From: Chitinophagaceae bacterium
GTDB lineage: Bacteria > Bacteroidota > Bacteroidia > Chitinophagales > Chitinophagaceae
Assembly (NCBI GenBank): GCA_947459455.1
Contig: CANHEC010000059.1
Location: 1 to 8,714 of the forward strand
Direction of reading: 5' to 3'
Length of the DNA stretch: 8,714 bases
The notes below the pieces were generated by a model, which made no database searches, was not told the origin of the DNA, and worked only from the letters and a program-made list of their open reading frames with translations. How positions within the stretch are numbered: position 1 is the stretch's first letter; each line of letters opens with the position of its first letter. Below are positions 6,845 through 8,714 of the stretch, piece by piece. Both the position numbers and the translations under genes were made by a program.

Positions 6845-8005
6845 ATGAAACCATTCTACTTACTGCTATTGGCTGTGCTGTTTATTCATTGTGGCAGTCG
6901 CAAAAGCATCTACGACGACAACAACATTACCGAGCGAAAGCTGGACAAACTGATCAGGGAATACAGTGCCAATACCGGCGACCGCGAACTGGGCAACCAG
7001 GTAAAGTTTGCCTACGATTTTTTGCAGAACCAATACAAGTCCGACATCAACCGCTACCAGCTGGGTGGTACGCTGGCCGATAAAGAACGACTACTGAATG
7101 CCTACATCAACCTGCAGGCCTTTTACGACAGGATACGCGGCTACAATACACTGGACAAGCTGCTGGCCCCCGGCAGCGTAGGCACCGAAATAGCCAAAAC
7201 CAAACTGGAGCTGGTAAGCGGCTACTACGACATGGCCAATGAGTGGCTGGATGGCCGCCACTGGCAGGAAGCCCGCAGCGCCTACCGCAGCCTGCTGAAA
7301 GTGCAGCAGTGGATGCCCGACTACAAAGACAGCCGCCAACTGCTGCGCCTGGCCAAGGAGCTGGGCACGGTCAACGCGGTCGTGCTGCCGCTGCGGGCCG
7401 AAGGATTTTTTTACAACAACAACATGGGCAATAATGGCTTTGGCAACAATGGCCTGAACAGTGGCCCCCGCCTGAGCGAACAGCTGGTACGCGACCTGGG
7501 CGGGCAGCTGAATAGCAACGGCTGGTACCGCGTATGGGCCCCCTGGGACCTGAACCGTGCCAATGTCGAACCCGACTGGACCATTGAACCAGTGTGGACC
7601 CAGCTGCGCATAGATGGCCCCCGCAGCAACCGCACCGAACGCCGGGTAGAAAAACAGGTGGAAATAGGCAAAGACACAGCCGGCCGACCCATCTACAAAG
7701 TGCTGAGTGCCGTGCTCAGCATTACCGAGGTGACCTACACTGCCAACGGACGCCTGGAGATACGCATCAACGACCAGGACGAACGCCGCAACATTGGCTT
7801 CAACAGCTGGAATGAAAGCTACAACTGGCAGCAGCGCTGGGCTACCTACCGCGGCGACGCCGGCGCCCTGAGCAATGCCGATTGGGAACTGATTAATGCC
7901 CCCCGCGATGCCAGCCGAAATGAAGAAGCCGTGATGGAGCAACGATTGCTGGAACGCATGTACCCCAACCTGCTAAACTGGGTGCGGGGGCAGTTGAATA
8001 TGTAA
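6845..8005 (+). CDS. Probable lipoprotein of unknown family with helical repeat-like N-terminal half
   Basis: A 386-residue protein starting MKPFYLLLLAVLFIHC. Cys16 follows a short hydrophobic core and is the likely lipidated residue, although His at -1 is atypical for a lipobox. Residues ~20-180 are charged and helical, with evenly spaced Tyr/Leu/Ala (AYINLQAFYDRIRGY, YYDMANEWLDGRHWQEARSAY), which resembles TPR-type packing. A short Asn/Gly-rich linker (about 191-207) follows. The C-terminal half is a mixed domain rich in Trp and Arg: WYRVWAPWDLNRANVEPDW, VEIGKDTAGRPIYKVL, SITEVTYTANGRLEIRI, and a helical end, RLLERMYPNLLNWVRGQLNM. I do not recognise a named family. ATG 6845 is chosen because it places the signal sequence at the N-terminus; a TTG at 6761 would bury it. 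The lamin-tail neighbour suggests an envelope role. A bidirectional terminator follows the stop codon. Confidence 0.8.
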   Translation: MKPFYLLLLAVLFIHCGSRKSIYDDNNITERKLDKLIREYSANTGDRELGNQVKFAYDFLQNQYKSDINRYQLGGTLADKERLLNAYINLQAFYDRIRGYNTLDKLLAPGSVGTEIAKTKLELVSGYYDMANEWLDGRHWQEARSAYRSLLKVQQWMPDYKDSRQLLRLAKELGTVNAVVLPLRAEGFFYNNNMGNNGFGNNGLNSGPRLSEQLVRDLGGQLNSNGWYRVWAPWDLNRANVEPDWTIEPVWTQLRIDGPRSNRTERRVEKQVEIGKDTAGRPIYKVLSAVLSITEVTYTANGRLEIRINDQDERRNIGFNSWNESYNWQQRWATYRGDAGALSNADWELINAPRDASRNEEAVMEQRLLERMYPNLLNWVRGQLNM

Positions 8006-8036
8006 CACCGCTGCTGGCTATTCGCAACACAATAAA

Positions 8037-8069
8037 AAAAGCGCCGTGAAAAATACTCACGGCGCTTTT
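8037..8069. terminator. Bidirectional intrinsic terminator
   Basis: A perfect 13-bp stem (8037-8049 with 8057-8069, core GCGCCGTGA/TCACGGCGC) closes a 7-nt loop. A run of A precedes it and TTTT ends it, so both strands give a GC hairpin followed by U residues. It lies between the convergent stop codons at 8005 and 8090 and serves both genes. Confidence 0.93.
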
Positions 8070-8089
8070 GTATGGTAGGCAAGTCTTGC

Positions 8090-8714
8090 TTACACCAGTT
8101 CTATATCAAACTGTACCAGGTTTACAAACTGCTGAATGCGGGCATCTATTTCGACCTTGGTCAGCTCCTGCATGCGCTGCGGGCCAAACTTTTCTACGCA
8201 GAACGATGCCATGGCCGAGCCTACAATGATGGCCGTCTTCATGTTCTGGAAGCTGGTGTCGCCTGTTTTGGCCAGCCAGCCCATAAAGCCACCAGCAAAC
8301 GTATCACCGGCACCCGTGGGGTCAAACACATCTTCCAGCGGCAGCGCCGGCGCAAAAAACACGTGGTCTTCGTGGAAGAGCAGGGCACCGTGCTCCCCTT
8401 TCTTAATGATCAGGTATTTGGGGCCCATGTCCATGATTTTGCGGGCAGCTTTTACCAGGCTAAACTCATTGGTCAGCTGGCGGGCCTCGCTGTCATTCAC
8501 CAGCAGCACATCTACCAGTTGCAGGTTCACCATCAGGTCGTCCCAGGCGGTATCCATCCAAAAGTTCATGGTATCCAGCACTATCAGCTTGGGGCGCTTT
8601 TCCAGCTGGTCTATCACCTGCTTTTGCAGCTTAGGCATCAGGTTGCCCAGCAGCAAAAACTCGCTACCCTGATAGGAGGCGGGCACCTGCGGGTTAAAGT
8701 CGGCCAGCACATTC
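8090..8714 (-). CDS. PfkB-family carbohydrate/nucleoside kinase, partial (N-terminus beyond window)
   Basis: The frame is open at the right edge (reading N-V-L-A-D-F-N-P inward) and ends at TAA 8092-8090, giving about 207 C-terminal residues of a family usually near 300. It shows the PfkB C-terminal signature FDPTGAGDTFAGGF with the catalytic Asp in GAGD, preceded by LIIKKGEHGALL, a typical strand-turn before the nucleotide site, and by VLLVNDSEARQL and LIVLDTMNFWMD. The N-terminal GG signature and most substrate-binding residues are outside the window, so the substrate (ribose, another sugar or a nucleoside) cannot be assigned. The DTMNFWMD stretch is unlike the operon fructokinase (FDPNYR at the corresponding strand), so the two are not recent duplicates. 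The GTG at 8710 is internal, not a real start. It is cytoplasmic and convergent with the lipoprotein gene. Confidence 0.88.
   Translation of the reverse strand, partial: NVLADFNPQVPASYQGSEFLLLGNLMPKLQKQVIDQLEKRPKLIVLDTMNFWMDTAWDDLMVNLQLVDVLLVNDSEARQLTNEFSLVKAARKIMDMGPKYLIIKKGEHGALLFHEDHVFFAPALPLEDVFDPTGAGDTFAGGFMGWLAKTGDTSFQNMKTAIIVGSAMASFCVEKFGPQRMQELTKVEIDARIQQFVNLVQFDIELV

Noticed and set aside
7091..7942. 283-codon minus-strand frame opposite the lipoprotein gene
   Set aside because: Its low-complexity Ala/Val/Gly composition is typical of a reverse-complement shadow; the plus-strand gene has a signal sequence and a terminator.
8694..8710. GTG at 8710 as the start of the right-end kinase
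   Set aside because: The frame is open upstream to the window edge and the PfkB N-terminal signature is missing, so this is an internal Val codon in a truncated gene.

Overview
The window looks like chromosomal DNA of a Bacteroidota bacterium, probably a Sphingobacteria/Chitinophagia-type lineage. The clues are a cell-surface protein with lamin-tail domains and a C-terminal FlgD/gliding-type domain, weak or absent Shine-Dalgarno sequences, and a promoter-like CATCTTTG element close to the Bacteroidota -7 consensus TAnnTTTG. Most of the window is moderately GC-rich. The first ~560 bases are clearly poorer in GC (about 38% by hand count over 1-540).

Left end (1-563, minus strand): the N-terminal 187 codons of an unrecognised gene that runs off the window. 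It has a Gln-Asp...Cys-Ala...Trp motif that could be the start of a papain-like cysteine hydrolase fold. A spacer with a 10-bp inverted repeat separates it from the next genes.

Centre-left (657-4964, minus strand): a three-gene sucrose operon, read in the order transporter, fructokinase, amylosucrase. The proposed flow is import of sucrose by an SLC45/plant-SUT-like MFS permease, then transfer of its glucosyl unit onto an alpha-1,4-glucan by cytoplasmic amylosucrase. The fructose released is phosphorylated by the PfkB-family fructokinase to enter glycolysis. No regulator, sucrose hydrolase or outer-membrane SusCD pair is visible.

Centre-right (5024-8005, plus strand): transcribed divergently from the operon. 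First comes a secreted protein with two lamin-tail domains around a middle Ig-like segment, with a FlgD-like/T9SS-type C-terminal domain. Then comes a probable lipoprotein of unknown family with a helical first half and an Asn/Gly-rich linker. A strong bidirectional terminator follows.

Right end (8090-8714, minus strand): the C-terminal two-thirds of a second PfkB-family kinase, convergent with the lipoprotein gene and cut by the window edge. I see no rRNA, tRNA, CRISPR array, transposase or integrase.
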